Shown: positions 1 through 8,599 of the stretch, piece after piece | Position numbering within the stretch: position 1 is the first letter of the stretch | Layout: each line of letters begins with the position of its first letter | Made by a program: the position numbers and the translations under genes | Origin: Gp6-AA40 sp035649395 | GTDB taxonomy: Bacteria; Acidobacteriota; Vicinamibacteria; Vicinamibacterales; UBA2999 | Assembly (NCBI GenBank): GCA_035649395.1 | Contig: DASRJR010000174.1 | Span: forward strand, 1-64,000 | DNA length: 64,000 bases | Direction of reading: 5' to 3' | The notes under the pieces: model-generated | What the model was told of the DNA's origin: nothing | What the model saw: only the letters and a program-made list of their open reading frames with translations | Database searches by the model: none

Positions 1-45
1 CTCCGCGACTCCTCTTCGAGGGTTGAGTGTCGAGACTCGAGTTCA

Positions 46-1317
46 TTATCCCAGCGCCAGCCGTTCGCGCGGAATCTTCAAGCCATTCACCGCGCCCAGA
101 ACCGTGGCGCCGAGTGAGCCGTCGGCAAACAAATCGTGCGCCACGCGCTGCATGTCGTCGGCGCTCACTCGTTCGACGCCGGCGAGCGTGTCGTCGAGGC
201 CAAAGTGGCGGTCGAAGTAGATCTCCTGACGCGCGAGGTGCGACATGCGGCTCGACGTGCTTTCCAGGTTCAGCATCAGGCTGCCCTTCAAGTGGTCCTT
301 CGCACGACGCAACTCGGGTTCGGGCAAGGCTTCTTCCTTGAGACGCCGCAGCTCGGCGACGACGACATCGATGAGCTCGCCAACGGCGTCGTTGGCGCAT
401 CCGGCATAGATGGTCATCGAGCCGGTGTCGCGATAGGCACTGAGCCCGCTGAAGACCGAATAGGCGAGCCCTCGTTTCTCGCGGATGTTCTGAAACAGCC
501 GCGAGCTCATCGAACCACCCAGGATCGTGTTCAACACGTAGCTGACGTACCGGTCCGTGTGATCCTGCTGATACCCCGACGTCCCGAGGCAGACATGGCT
601 CTGTTCGAGCTCTTTGTTGCGAACCATCGTGTGGGGGACGACCACCGGTGGTTCCTCGGTAACCGGTCGGCTCGTCCTCGGAAGGCCGTCGAACGCGCGG
701 GCGACGAGATCCTTGACCCGCTCGTGCTCGATATTGCCGACGGCGGCGACGATCAGGTTCGGGGCGGAGTATGTGTCGGTGAAGTAATCCCGAAGGGCCT
801 CGCGAGAGAAGCTCTCGACCGTCTCCTTCGTTCCGAGGATGGGGCGGCCCAGCGCATGGCCGCGCCAGAAGCTCTCGGTAAAGAGCTCGTGCACGAGATC
901 GTCAGGCGTGTCCTCGACCATCTTGATCTCTTCGAGGACCACCTTCTTCTCGCGAGTGATGTCGTCCTCGCTGAAGGCCGGCCGCATCACGATATCGGCC
1001 AGCAGATCGACGGCGAGGGGAAGGTGCTCGTCCAGGACCTTGAAGTAGTAGCTGGCGTACTCCTTGGCCGTGAACGCGTCCATCTGGCCGCCGATGGAGT
1101 CGACGGTCTGGGCAATGTCCTCGGCGCTCCTGGTCGACGTGCCCTTGAAGAGCATGTGCTCGACGAAATGGGCGATGCCGCTCTGCTCGTCCGACTCGTG
1201 ACGCGACCCGCGCGCAAGCCAGACGCCGATGCTGACCGACCGCACGTGTGGCATCCGCTCCGTGAGGAGACGAAGCCCATTGGGGAGCACGTCGCGGACG
1301 ATCGCCGATTGAGACAC
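46..1317 (-). CDS. M16 family zinc metallopeptidase (processing-peptidase-like)
   Basis: A 423-residue insulinase-family protease of the mitochondrial-processing-peptidase / PqqL type. The inverted zinc motif HFVEH lies at residues 50-54, inside the typical GIAHFVEHMLFKGT context. The third ligand probably falls in the EEIKMVEDTPDD segment about 75 residues later. The C-terminal half has the inactive-domain signature NTILGGSMSSRLFQNIREKRGLAYS. Length fits the 410-440 residue single-chain members. The start is GTG. No signal peptide is visible, so it is probably cytoplasmic. It is divergent from rlmN across about 230 bp. The substrate is unknown. Confidence 0.93.
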   Translation of the reverse strand: MSQSAIVRDVLPNGLRLLTERMPHVRSVSIGVWLARGSRHESDEQSGIAHFVEHMLFKGTSTRSAEDIAQTVDSIGGQMDAFTAKEYASYYFKVLDEHLPLAVDLLADIVMRPAFSEDDITREKKVVLEEIKMVEDTPDDLVHELFTESFWRGHALGRPILGTKETVESFSREALRDYFTDTYSAPNLIVAAVGNIEHERVKDLVARAFDGLPRTSRPVTEEPPVVVPHTMVRNKELEQSHVCLGTSGYQQDHTDRYVSYVLNTILGGSMSSRLFQNIREKRGLAYSVFSGLSAYRDTGSMTIYAGCANDAVGELIDVVVAELRRLKEEALPEPELRRAKDHLKGSLMLNLESTSSRMSHLARQEIYFDRHFGLDDTLAGVERVSADDMQRVAHDLFADGSLGATVLGAVNGLKIPRERLALG

Positions 1318-1498
1318 TGGACCCGTTCTTTGAAGATAGGCGACCGGCGGCAGAATGTGTAGGGACGCCCGCCGGTCAGCCGCAAACCATTGACTGACAG
1401 GGGATTAGCAGAACAGGCGCATGATAGCACGAATGGCAGTGAAATACACTCGCCGAGCCGCCCGCCTGCCGTCGAGCTTCGTATCGCTCGGTCCCATC

Positions 1499-1507
1499 TG
1501 CTAGAAT
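1499..1507 (+). promoter_or_regulatory. Extended -10 promoter element for rlmN
   Basis: TGCTAGAAT is an extended -10 box about 40 nt before the rlmN start. The identical 9-mer occurs before the STAS gene at 6080-6088. The -35 (TTCGTA, 1478-1483, 18 bp spacer) is poor. This is a prediction from sequence only. Confidence 0.45.
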
Positions 1508-1546
1508 AATTTGCTCGCATCCTCAAGAAAACGCGAGAGATAAGCC

Positions 1547-2623
1547 TTGCAACCCGACCGCTACGATCTCGCGGAGCTCGAACCCGCCGAACTCGAAGCC
1601 CAGCTCGAGGCCATCGGGTGTGAGCGCTTTCATGCCCGGCAGATCTATCGCTGGATCTACAAAGGAGGCGTCGCTCACTTCGGTCGCATGACGAATCTGT
1701 CGATGCTCCTCCGGGCTCGACTGGAATCGACATTCGTCATCGGAACGCCCAGTATCGTCGGCGACGAGCGGTCAGTGGACGGCACCAGGAAGTTGGAGCT
1801 GGAACTCTCCGACGGCCGGCGGATCGAATCGGTGTTCATCCCGGACACACCGGCGATGACCTTCTGCATTTCAACCCAGGTCGGGTGCGCCATGTCCTGC
1901 GGCTTCTGCCTGACCGGCACGATGGGGCTGGTTCGCCACTTGACCGCGGGTGAAATCGCCGGTCAGGTGCGAGTACTGGCCGCCGCAACCGGGTTGCTGG
2001 ATGCCTCGTTCAACATCGTGTTGATGGGCATGGGCGAGCCTCTTCACAACTACGACAACACCATGAAGGCGCTGCGCATGCTGCACAGCGAGCACGGGCT
2101 GGCCGTGTCACCGCGTCGCGTGACCCTCTCGACCGTGGGCATCATTCCGGCGATGGAACGGCTCGCGCGCGAACCGCTGATGCCCAATCTGGCGGTGTCG
2201 CTGCACGCCACGACCGACGATCAGCGGACTTCGCTGGTTCCGCCGAACCGTCGTTATCCGCTTGCCGCGATTCTCGACACCTGCCGTCGGTTTCCACTGA
2301 AGAAGCGGAACCGAATCACGTTCGAGTACGTGATGCTCGAAGGCGTGAACGACACGCCCGAGGACGCGCGCCGGCTCGTGACCCTGCTCGCTGGAATCAA
2401 GTCGAAGGTCAATCTGATCCCGCTCAACCCCGCTCCCGGAATCCCCTTCGTGCGTCCATCCGACGAACGGGTCAGCCGATTCGCGCAGATCCTCGCCGAT
2501 CGGCACGTGACCGTGTCAGTCCGCAAGAGCCGCGGTCAGGACATCCGCGCCGCTTGTGGTCAGCTGATTGTCGAAGGTGGGATCAAGAAGACCGCCGCGC
2601 AGCAGATGGCGATGTTGCTTTAG
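1547..2623 (+). CDS. rlmN: 23S rRNA A2503 / tRNA A37 C2-methyltransferase RlmN
   Basis: A 358-residue radical SAM enzyme that methylates C2 of A2503 in 23S rRNA, and A37 of some tRNAs in known homologues. The CxxxCxxC iron-sulfur motif is C114, C118 and C121 (CAMSCGFC). GMGEPL follows, and the conserved methyl-shuttling cysteine region is RGQDIRAACGQL near the C-terminus. The start is TTG, behind only a weak purine-rich stretch. The stop overlaps the convergent mtaB stop by 4 nt. Length and motifs match the RlmN family throughout. Confidence 0.97.
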   Translation: MQPDRYDLAELEPAELEAQLEAIGCERFHARQIYRWIYKGGVAHFGRMTNLSMLLRARLESTFVIGTPSIVGDERSVDGTRKLELELSDGRRIESVFIPDTPAMTFCISTQVGCAMSCGFCLTGTMGLVRHLTAGEIAGQVRVLAAATGLLDASFNIVLMGMGEPLHNYDNTMKALRMLHSEHGLAVSPRRVTLSTVGIIPAMERLAREPLMPNLAVSLHATTDDQRTSLVPPNRRYPLAAILDTCRRFPLKKRNRITFEYVMLEGVNDTPEDARRLVTLLAGIKSKVNLIPLNPAPGIPFVRPSDERVSRFAQILADRHVTVSVRKSRGQDIRAACGQLIVEGGIKKTAAQQMAMLL

Positions 2624-3834
2624 TCGATCCTCACGTTGATCCATTCGTTGCGTGGGTAGCGTCGATCGAGCTGCACTTTGACGTAGTTGTCCGTCACAGC
2701 CGATCGGCCATCGTCTACCGTCAGCGCACGGCGCACGCTTCCTTGCTGCGAACGTCGAAAAAGAGTGGCTTTCTGCTGACCGACCTCGCGCACGCGCCTT
2801 CCTCGGTCGCGAATGGCCATACCGTCGACTTTCCCACTCAGGGCGCTCGCCTCGGTACCCGGTCGATCCGAATACGGAAACACGTGAACGTGCGACAAGG
2901 GCAGCTCGCTCAGCAGCCGCTCCGTTCGAGAGAATTCCGCTTCCGTTTCGTCCGGGAAGCCGACGATGACATCGGTTCCGACCGCAGCATGGGGCATCAA
3001 CGTGTGAATGCGCTCGAGAAGCCGCTGGTAAAAAGCGGCAGTGTACGGCCGTCTCATACGGCCGAGCACAGTGTCAGCACCGTGCTGAAGCGGGAGATGA
3101 AAGTGCGGTGCCAGCCTGGGTGAGGCCGCGACCAGATCGACGATATCGTTCGTGCAGTCCATCGGTTCGAGCGAGCTGAGCCTGAAGAGGACGTCTCCAT
3201 TCCACTCAGCCAGACAGCGAACGAGCGTCGTCAGCGACGATCCATCATGCACGTCCCGCCCGTAGGAGCCGAGGTGCACACCAGTGATCGCGATCTCCTT
3301 GTACCCGGACGCGGTGGCACGCGTGATGCGATCGATAACGACCGGCATTGGTGTCGAGCGGCCGCGGCCGCGCGTATGCGGGATGATGCAATAGCTGCAG
3401 GACTCCTCGCAGCCCGTCTGCACGCGAAGAGTCAGCGCCGTTCGTCCTGCCGTGCCTGGCTCGAGGGCATGGCCACATGGGCCGTCGCCGTCTTGCGATC
3501 GACTCGTCTCGCCCAGCAGTCGCACGACGTCGTCCTTGTCAGTGTTCGACACGACGTCGACGACGTTGGGCAGACCGCGCAGCTCGTCGGGCCGTCGCGT
3601 GGCGTAACAACCAGTGACAAGCACGCGGACGGATGGGTTCTGTCTCGCAATGCGTCGAATCGTCTGGCGCGCGCCCTGATCGGCACTGGCCGTCACCGAG
3701 CACGTGTTGACGACGACGAGATCGGCCTCGTCGGGCGAGACGTTGCGCGCCCCACGGGCGCGCAGCTCACCCTCGATCACCAGCGAGTCGGCTTGATTGA
3801 CGCGACAGCCAAACGTGATCACCGAATACTTCAC
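2620..3834 (-). CDS. mtaB: tRNA t6A37 methylthiotransferase MtaB
   Basis: A 404-residue radical SAM methylthiotransferase that converts t6A37 to ms2t6A in tRNA. The N-terminal UPF0004 domain begins ITFGCRVNQADS, with cysteines for the auxiliary cluster. The radical SAM triad is in GCEESCSYCIIPHTRGRGRS. A TRAM-like C-terminus (SVRRALTVDDGRSAVTDNYVKV) closes the protein. The GCRVNQADS signature and short length favour MtaB over MiaB or RimO. It starts 3 nt after the purD stop, so the two genes are probably co-transcribed. Confidence 0.93.
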   Translation of the reverse strand: MKYSVITFGCRVNQADSLVIEGELRARGARNVSPDEADLVVVNTCSVTASADQGARQTIRRIARQNPSVRVLVTGCYATRRPDELRGLPNVVDVVSNTDKDDVVRLLGETSRSQDGDGPCGHALEPGTAGRTALTLRVQTGCEESCSYCIIPHTRGRGRSTPMPVVIDRITRATASGYKEIAITGVHLGSYGRDVHDGSSLTTLVRCLAEWNGDVLFRLSSLEPMDCTNDIVDLVAASPRLAPHFHLPLQHGADTVLGRMRRPYTAAFYQRLLERIHTLMPHAAVGTDVIVGFPDETEAEFSRTERLLSELPLSHVHVFPYSDRPGTEASALSGKVDGMAIRDRGRRVREVGQQKATLFRRSQQGSVRRALTVDDGRSAVTDNYVKVQLDRRYPRNEWINVRID

Positions 3835-3837
3835 GGG

Positions 3838-5172
3838 TCACACTCCGGTGACGCCGTGAGGCGGCGACTGTTCCTGCGGGCTCGAAAGAACGGACTCGAA
3901 CGCCAGCGCTTTGCGCCCGATGTCTCGGCGGAACTGCATTCCGTCGAAGTGAATTCGCGAGACCGCGCGATACGCGGTGTCGATGGCGTCAGCGTAGGTC
4001 GCGCCGCGGCCGACGACGGTGAGCACGCGACCACCGGACGTCACGACGTGTGTGCCGCGTCGGGATGTGCCGGCGTGAAACACCAACGAGCCCGTGACCT
4101 CCGCCGCATCGGCGAGGCCGTCGATCGGCTTGCCCGTGTCGGGCGTGTCCGGGTAGCCGCCCGCCGCCAGCACGACGCCGACGTGGGGCTCCTGGCGAAA
4201 CTTCGCAGCCCGCGATGGCAGCGCGCCCGTCGCAGTCTCACCGAGCAGCCATGAGAGATCCTCGTCGAGCATCGGCAGCACGACTTGCGCCTCTGGATCT
4301 CCGAAGCGAACGTTGAACTCGACCACTTTCGGTCCGTCGGCGGTGAGCATGAGCCCGACGTACAAGAAGCCGCGATACGGATACCCCTCGCGCTCCATGC
4401 CGGCGAGCACAGGCCGCACGATTTCATCGCAGACGCGCCGATCGATCTCTGACGTCACCAGCGGGCTTGGCGAAAACGCACCCATGCCCCCGGTGTTCGG
4501 TCCGCGATCGTCGTCGAAGATGCGCTTGTGATCCTGTGCCGATCCGAGCGTCACGAAGTTCTTGCCGTCAGCGAGCACGAAGTACGACGCTTCCTGTCCG
4601 ATGAGGAACTCTTCGAGCACGACGCGGTCGCCGGCGTCGCCAAAGCGACGATCGACCATCATGGACCGCACGGTCGCCTCCGCCGTTTCGCGGTTCTCGG
4701 CGATCACGACGCCTTTTCCTGCCGCGAGGCCGTCGGCCTTTATCACGAGCGGATAACCGAGCTGGCCGCGCTGCACGACTTTCAACGCGTCGGCGGGCGA
4801 TTCACAGACATAGAACGCGGCCGTCGGCACGCGGTGGCGAGCCATGAAGCCCTTGGCGAACGACTTGCTCGATTCGAGACGGGCGGCGGCACGGGTGGGT
4901 CCGACAATCGGGCGACCTGCGGACGTGAACACGTCGACGACGCCCCGGCTCAGCGGCAGTTCGGGACCGACGACCGTCACATCGATCCGCTCTTGCTCGG
5001 CGACGTGCAGGAGCTGTCGTGGATCGGCAACATCGGCAGGAATGCATGTCGCCGTGTCGGCGATCCCGGGATTCCCGGGCGCACATACCACACGTTCGAC
5101 ATCGCGCTCGCGAGACAATCGCCAGGAGAGCGCATGCTCTCGAGCGCCGCCGCCGATCACGAGAATCTTCAT
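3838..5172 (-). CDS. purD: Phosphoribosylamine--glycine ligase (GARS)
   Basis: A 444-residue ATP-grasp enzyme catalysing step 2 of de novo purine synthesis (phosphoribosylamine + glycine + ATP to GAR). The N-terminal nucleotide-type fold has GGGAREHALSWRL. The ATP-grasp core contains PLVIKADGLAAGKGV and the metal-binding EFNVRFGDPEAQ. The C-terminal lid ends about 20 residues past the usual end. It is the first gene of a purD-mtaB pair and divergent from rpsU. No other pur gene is in the window. Confidence 0.97.
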   Translation of the reverse strand: MKILVIGGGAREHALSWRLSRERDVERVVCAPGNPGIADTATCIPADVADPRQLLHVAEQERIDVTVVGPELPLSRGVVDVFTSAGRPIVGPTRAAARLESSKSFAKGFMARHRVPTAAFYVCESPADALKVVQRGQLGYPLVIKADGLAAGKGVVIAENRETAEATVRSMMVDRRFGDAGDRVVLEEFLIGQEASYFVLADGKNFVTLGSAQDHKRIFDDDRGPNTGGMGAFSPSPLVTSEIDRRVCDEIVRPVLAGMEREGYPYRGFLYVGLMLTADGPKVVEFNVRFGDPEAQVVLPMLDEDLSWLLGETATGALPSRAAKFRQEPHVGVVLAAGGYPDTPDTGKPIDGLADAAEVTGSLVFHAGTSRRGTHVVTSGGRVLTVVGRGATYADAIDTAYRAVSRIHFDGMQFRRDIGRKALAFESVLSSPQEQSPPHGVTGV

Positions 5173-5245
5173 GGAAGCAGGCTAACAGCCTGACAGATCG
5201 TGATTTGTTGGGCTAAGAGGAGGCTCCGGACCGCTGCAATCGGTG

Positions 5246-5277
5246 GCCATGAGACTGTGTGCAGACGACCTCATGGC
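5246..5277. repeat. Inverted repeat in the purD/rpsU intergenic region
   Basis: GCCATGAG (5246-5253) and CTCATGGC (5270-5277) form a perfect 8-bp inverted repeat with a 16-nt spacer. It lies upstream of both purD and rpsU, so it may be an operator or a hairpin in a leader; no terminator U-tract follows. Confidence 0.45.
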
Positions 5278-5291
5278 ACACGACTATTTCG

Positions 5292-5320
5292 TTGACGTAG
5301 CGCCGTGTAACGCCTAGGAT
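5292..5320 (+). promoter_or_regulatory. Sigma-70-type promoter for rpsU
   Basis: TTGACG (5292-5297), a 17-bp spacer and TAGGAT (5315-5320) make a good housekeeping promoter. The predicted transcription start is near 5327, giving rpsU a leader of about 128 nt that contains the tandem repeats at 5365-5419. Confidence 0.6.
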
Positions 5321-5364
5321 CCGCTCTTCCGTGTGATAGCCTAGCATATTCGCCACTTTTCGTC

Positions 5365-5419
5365 GGTCATTGCAAGTAGGTATTGCACATAGGTCATAAC
5401 AAGTAGGTCATCACAGGGG
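5365..5419 (+). repeat. Four tandem 13-14 bp repeats in the rpsU leader
   Basis: Four imperfect copies of GGTCATnnCAAGTA start at 5365, 5379, 5392 and 5406, with a period of 14/13/14 bp. They lie between the predicted rpsU promoter and its start codon. The regular phasing suggests a protein- or RNA-binding array and not chance, but no function can be assigned. Confidence 0.55.
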
Positions 5420-5454
5420 CGAGCCACAGGGCCGGTTAAGGGGGTGTTCAGGGC

Positions 5455-5652
5455 GTGGCTGAAGTCAAGATTCAGGAAGGCGAGTCGATCGAGAGCGCAC
5501 TCCGCCGCTTCAAGCGCAAGGTTCAGCAGGAAGACATCATCAAGGACATCAAGAAGCACTCTTTCTACTTGAAGCCTGGTGACAAGCGCCGGGCCAAGCA
5601 GGCGTTAGCGCGCAAGCGGAACCGCAAGAAGCTCCGAAGGGAAACGGAGTAG
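5455..5652 (+). CDS. rpsU: 30S ribosomal protein S21
   Basis: A 65-residue basic protein with the S21 pattern: an N-terminal VKIQEGESIESALRRFKRKV helix, then KKHSFYLKPGDKRRAKQALARKR and a lysine/arginine-rich tail. S21 joins the 30S platform near the 3' end of 16S rRNA and aids initiation. The start is GTG, preceded by AAGGGGG about 12 nt upstream. It is followed after 31 nt by a zinc-ribbon gene. A long leader with tandem repeats precedes it. Confidence 0.96.
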   Translation: MAEVKIQEGESIESALRRFKRKVQQEDIIKDIKKHSFYLKPGDKRRAKQALARKRNRKKLRRETE

Positions 5653-5683
5653 CGCGGCGGCATCGACGAGCACGAGGTGGCGG

Positions 5684-5995
5684 ATGGAGTTCCAAGACAA
5701 GACCCTGAGGTGCGTGGATTGTGGCTCCGAGTTCATCTGGACGGCGGGCGAGCAGCTGTTCTTCGCTGACAAGCAGTTCAAGAACGAGCCGAAACGCTGC
5801 AAGACGTGCAAGGCCAAACGGGCGAATCGCATCAGCTCTGGTGCGCCGCCGGCAAGGGAACGGGTCGAGACCCAGACACAATGTTCGGCGTGCGGCAAGG
5901 ACACCACTGTGCCGTTCCGTCCGACACAAGGCCGTCCCGTATTCTGTAAAGAGTGCTTCCAGCAAAGGAAATTCGCCGGAGCTGGTGGCATCTAA
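5684..5995 (+). CDS. Zinc-ribbon protein (CxxC-x17-CxxC type)
   Basis: A 103-residue protein with two zinc-ribbon units. The first pairs CVDC (residues 9-12) with CKTC (about 31-34). The second pairs CSAC (about 67-70) with CKEC (about 91-94). Such proteins are common in Acidobacteria and relatives, often near translation or cold-shock genes, but their biochemical role is not established. Its position 31 nt after rpsU suggests co-transcription. A 9-bp hairpin follows at 6046-6068. Confidence 0.85.
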   Translation: MEFQDKTLRCVDCGSEFIWTAGEQLFFADKQFKNEPKRCKTCKAKRANRISSGAPPARERVETQTQCSACGKDTTVPFRPTQGRPVFCKECFQQRKFAGAGGI

Positions 5996-6045
5996 CCGAC
6001 TTTCGGGACAGAGAACTCCTCGTCACCGATCAACAGGTGGTGTTC

Positions 6046-6068
6046 GGGCCGGACCCCAAGTCTGGCCC
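6046..6068 (+). terminator. Hairpin after the rpsU/zinc-ribbon unit
   Basis: GGGCCGGAC (6046-6054), loop CCCAA, then GTCTGGCCC (6060-6068): a 9-bp stem with one G-U pair. There is no U-tract, so it is a possible but unproven terminator. It lies just before the STAS promoter. Confidence 0.4.
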
Positions 6069-6079
6069 GGGCCCCTCTA

Positions 6080-6088
6080 TGCTAGAAT
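6080..6088 (+). promoter_or_regulatory. Extended -10 promoter element for the STAS gene
   Basis: TGCTAGAAT, identical to the element before rlmN. The predicted transcription start is near 6095, giving a leader of about 32 nt with GAGGAA just before the ATG at 6127. No good -35 is visible, as is usual for extended -10 promoters. Confidence 0.5.
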
Positions 6089-6126
6089 TCCGGCTCTTAC
6101 GAACCCTTGAAATATTTGAGGAACTC

Positions 6127-6480
6127 ATGCAGATCGAGGAACGATCCGCCGGCGATGTGGTCATTCTGGACCTGAAGGGCAAGATGACCCTGGGTGAAGG
6201 GGACGAGGTCCTGAAAGACAAGATCAACAGCCTCGTGCTGCAAGGCCACAAGAAGCTCGTGCTGAACCTTGCCGATGTGCCCTACATCGACAGCGCGGGC
6301 CTGGGCGAAATCGTCCGCACCTTCACGACCGTGAGCCGGCAGGGAGGCAGTCTCAAGCTACTCAGCCTCACCAAGCGAATCACGGATCTGCTGGCGATCA
6401 CAAAGCTCCTGACGGTGTTCGAAACGCACGACAACGAGGCCGACGCCATCCGCAGCTTCCAGCCGTCGGCCAACGTGTAG
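6127..6480 (+). CDS. STAS-domain anti-sigma factor antagonist
   Basis: A 117-residue single STAS domain of the SpoIIAA/RsbV type. The phosphorylatable serine is S56 in YIDSAGLGEI, the canonical DSxGL position. In the family the unphosphorylated form binds a RsbW-like kinase/anti-sigma factor. The start at 6127 is chosen because it follows a GAGGAA ribosome site and the promoter at 6080-6088; an earlier in-frame start would place extra residues inside the promoter and hairpin. No partner kinase or phosphatase is adjacent. Confidence 0.9.
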   Translation: MQIEERSAGDVVILDLKGKMTLGEGDEVLKDKINSLVLQGHKKLVLNLADVPYIDSAGLGEIVRTFTTVSRQGGSLKLLSLTKRITDLLAITKLLTVFETHDNEADAIRSFQPSANV

Positions 6481-6503
6481 GCGGCGCGAGCCCAGACCGC
6501 GCT

Positions 6504-7472
6504 GTGATGGCGCGTCCTTCCTCCTCGTCCGCCGCTCGACCGGATCACGCCGCAGCGGCCACCCTCGAACACCACGCCGCACTAGGCTCGAGTCTCGGTC
6601 TGCTGCTCGCCTCGCTGCGGCCCGAGCAGTGGACCAAGAACCTGTTCGTCTTTGCGGGCACGCTGTTCGGCGGACATCTCCTCGATGCGGGCGCGATGGC
6701 GCGTGCCACCGCGGCCTTCGTGATCTTCTGCGCGTTGTCAGGGGTCGTGTATCTGTTGAACGACCTCGTTGATCGCGCCGCCGACCAACGCCATCCGCTG
6801 AAGCGGCTGCGACCGATCGCGTCGGGACGTCTGTCGCCGCGCATTGCGGCGATCGCAGCAGTGCTCCTTGGCGTCGTCGCGGTCGCTGCAGCCATGGCGC
6901 TGTCGGCGACGTTTGCGTGGGTGTGCTTCGCCTATCTCGCGCTGCTCGTGTCGTACTCATTCGTGCTCAAGCACCTCGTCATCATCGACGCCCTGACCAT
7001 CGCCGCCGGGTTCGTGCTGCGAGCCGCAGCTGGTGCCATCGCGGTATCGGTCCCGATCAGCCACTGGCTGCTCGTCTGCACGACGCTGCTGGCGTTGTTT
7101 CTCGTGCTCAGCAAGCGGCGCCACGAGTTGACGCTGTTGGCCGACGGGGCAGTCACGCACCGCCCCATCTTGAACGAATACAGCCCCTATCTCCTCGACC
7201 AGATGATCGCTGTGGTCACCGCGTCGACGCTGGTGGGCTATAGCGTGTACGCCACGAGTAGCGAGACAGCCGTTCGGTTGGGTACCACACGCCTGGGTTT
7301 GACCATTCCGTTTGTGCTCTACGGCATCTTTCGGTATCTGTATCTGGTGCACCAAAAGCGCGCGGGCGGCAGCCCCGCCGACCTGCTGCTCACGGATCGG
7401 CCACTGCTGGCGTGTGTGGGTTTGTGGGCGCTTGCGGTGGCATTGATCCTGTACTCTCCCTTAGGTCGGTAA
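6504..7472 (+). CDS. UbiA-family decaprenyl-phosphate phosphoribosyltransferase-like protein
   Basis: A 322-residue integral membrane prenyltransferase with about eight hydrophobic helices. It carries the LRPEQWTKN entry motif and NDLVDRAADQRHPLKRLRP at about 86-104. This matches the DPPR-synthase branch (Rv3806c-like), which moves phosphoribose from PRPP to polyprenyl phosphate. In mycobacteria the product feeds decaprenyl-phosphoryl-arabinose; elsewhere it feeds other glycans. GTG at 6504 and ATG at 6507 are both possible starts. The stop overlaps the next start (TAATG). DprE1/DprE2-like genes are not in the window. Confidence 0.88.
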   Translation: MMARPSSSSAARPDHAAAATLEHHAALGSSLGLLLASLRPEQWTKNLFVFAGTLFGGHLLDAGAMARATAAFVIFCALSGVVYLLNDLVDRAADQRHPLKRLRPIASGRLSPRIAAIAAVLLGVVAVAAAMALSATFAWVCFAYLALLVSYSFVLKHLVIIDALTIAAGFVLRAAAGAIAVSVPISHWLLVCTTLLALFLVLSKRRHELTLLADGAVTHRPILNEYSPYLLDQMIAVVTASTLVGYSVYATSSETAVRLGTTRLGLTIPFVLYGIFRYLYLVHQKRAGGSPADLLLTDRPLLACVGLWALAVALILYSPLGR

Positions 7473-8596
7473 TGCCGGTTCTCATCGAGTCGCCCGAATT
7501 CGCTCCATCGCAGCCGCGGTCACACACCGCGCGTGTGGCCGTCGTACGCACGCGCCCCGAGACGGTCCTCGCGGACTACGCGCGAGTCATGGATCTGGCG
7601 GGCTACCGGCACACGATCTCGCGCGACCGCGACACGCTGCTCAAGCTCAACCTCTCCTGGACGAAATACTTCCCCTCCTGTTCGTCACAGCCGTGGCAGG
7701 TCGATGGCGTCCTGGGGAAGATGCTTTCGGACGGATACTCCCGTCACCGTCTTATCCCGATCGAGAATAAGACGGTCGTTACCAATCCGCGCGAGGGGTG
7801 CCGGAACAACCGTTGGGAACCGGTTCTTGAAAAGCATGACGTGGGGTTCACGCCGCTTCCGGAAGTCGAGTGGCGCGTCTACCGGTTCGAGAGCCCACTG
7901 CTCAAGTTGAACGAGATCTTCCCGGAGGGCATCCAGATCCCCGCGATGTACCCGGGAAAGCAGGTCATACATCTTCCGACCGTCAAGACGCACGGTCACG
8001 CCGTGATGACCGGGTCGGTGAAGAACTCCTTCGGCGGACTCCTGCGCGAGGTGCGCCATTACGCACACAAATACATGCACGAGGTGCTGGTCGATCTCCT
8101 GTATATGCAGCGGGAACTGCATCCAGGCGTGTTCACGGTGATGGATGGCACGGTCGCTGGAGACGGCGCCGGCCCGCGAACGATGATCCCGAAGGTGAAG
8201 AACCTGCTCCTCGCGGCCAGCGACTCGGTAGCGATCGACGCGATCGCGGCGCGGCTCATGGGCTTCGATCCGCTCTCGATTCCGTTTCTGCGAATGGCGC
8301 ACGATCGTGGGCTCGGAATCGCGGATCCGCGCCACATCGAGCTCGTCGGCGACGATGTGTCGAAGGAGAACTTCGGCTTCTCGACGAAAAAATCACTGGT
8401 GATCTGGGGCGACCAGATGATCCGCAAAGGATTCCTCCGACCGCTCGAGCGGATCCTGCTTCACTCACCGCTCATGGTGTGGGCGCCAATGGCGTCGAAC
8501 GTGTACCACGATTGGTGCTGGTACCCGACAGTCGGCCTGTCGCGCATCCGTGAGTTCAACCGCACCGAGTGGGGGCAGCTCTTTCGGAGCTACTGA
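7472..8596 (+). CDS. DUF362 domain-containing protein
   Basis: A 374-residue cytoplasmic protein of the DUF362 family, with VAVVRTRPETV near the N-terminus, KTHGHAVMTGSVKNSFGG in the middle and DGTVAGDGAGPRTMIPK. DUF362 proteins are often found with iron-sulfur enzymes; here no ferredoxin-type CxxCxxC cluster motif is visible. The ATG at 7472 overlaps the UbiA stop by 1 nt, so the two are translationally coupled. A longer GTG-start reading would overlap UbiA by 60 nt and is less likely. Function is unknown. Confidence 0.85.
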   Translation: MPVLIESPEFAPSQPRSHTARVAVVRTRPETVLADYARVMDLAGYRHTISRDRDTLLKLNLSWTKYFPSCSSQPWQVDGVLGKMLSDGYSRHRLIPIENKTVVTNPREGCRNNRWEPVLEKHDVGFTPLPEVEWRVYRFESPLLKLNEIFPEGIQIPAMYPGKQVIHLPTVKTHGHAVMTGSVKNSFGGLLREVRHYAHKYMHEVLVDLLYMQRELHPGVFTVMDGTVAGDGAGPRTMIPKVKNLLLAASDSVAIDAIAARLMGFDPLSIPFLRMAHDRGLGIADPRHIELVGDDVSKENFGFSTKKSLVIWGDQMIRKGFLRPLERILLHSPLMVWAPMASNVYHDWCWYPTVGLSRIREFNRTEWGQLFRSY

Positions 8597-8599
8597 GCG

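Noticed and set aside
5173..5454. Possible tRNA or small RNA gene in the purD/rpsU gap because of its stem-loop
   Set aside because: No cloverleaf with acceptor and T-arm could be drawn. The promoter and repeats point to an rpsU leader.
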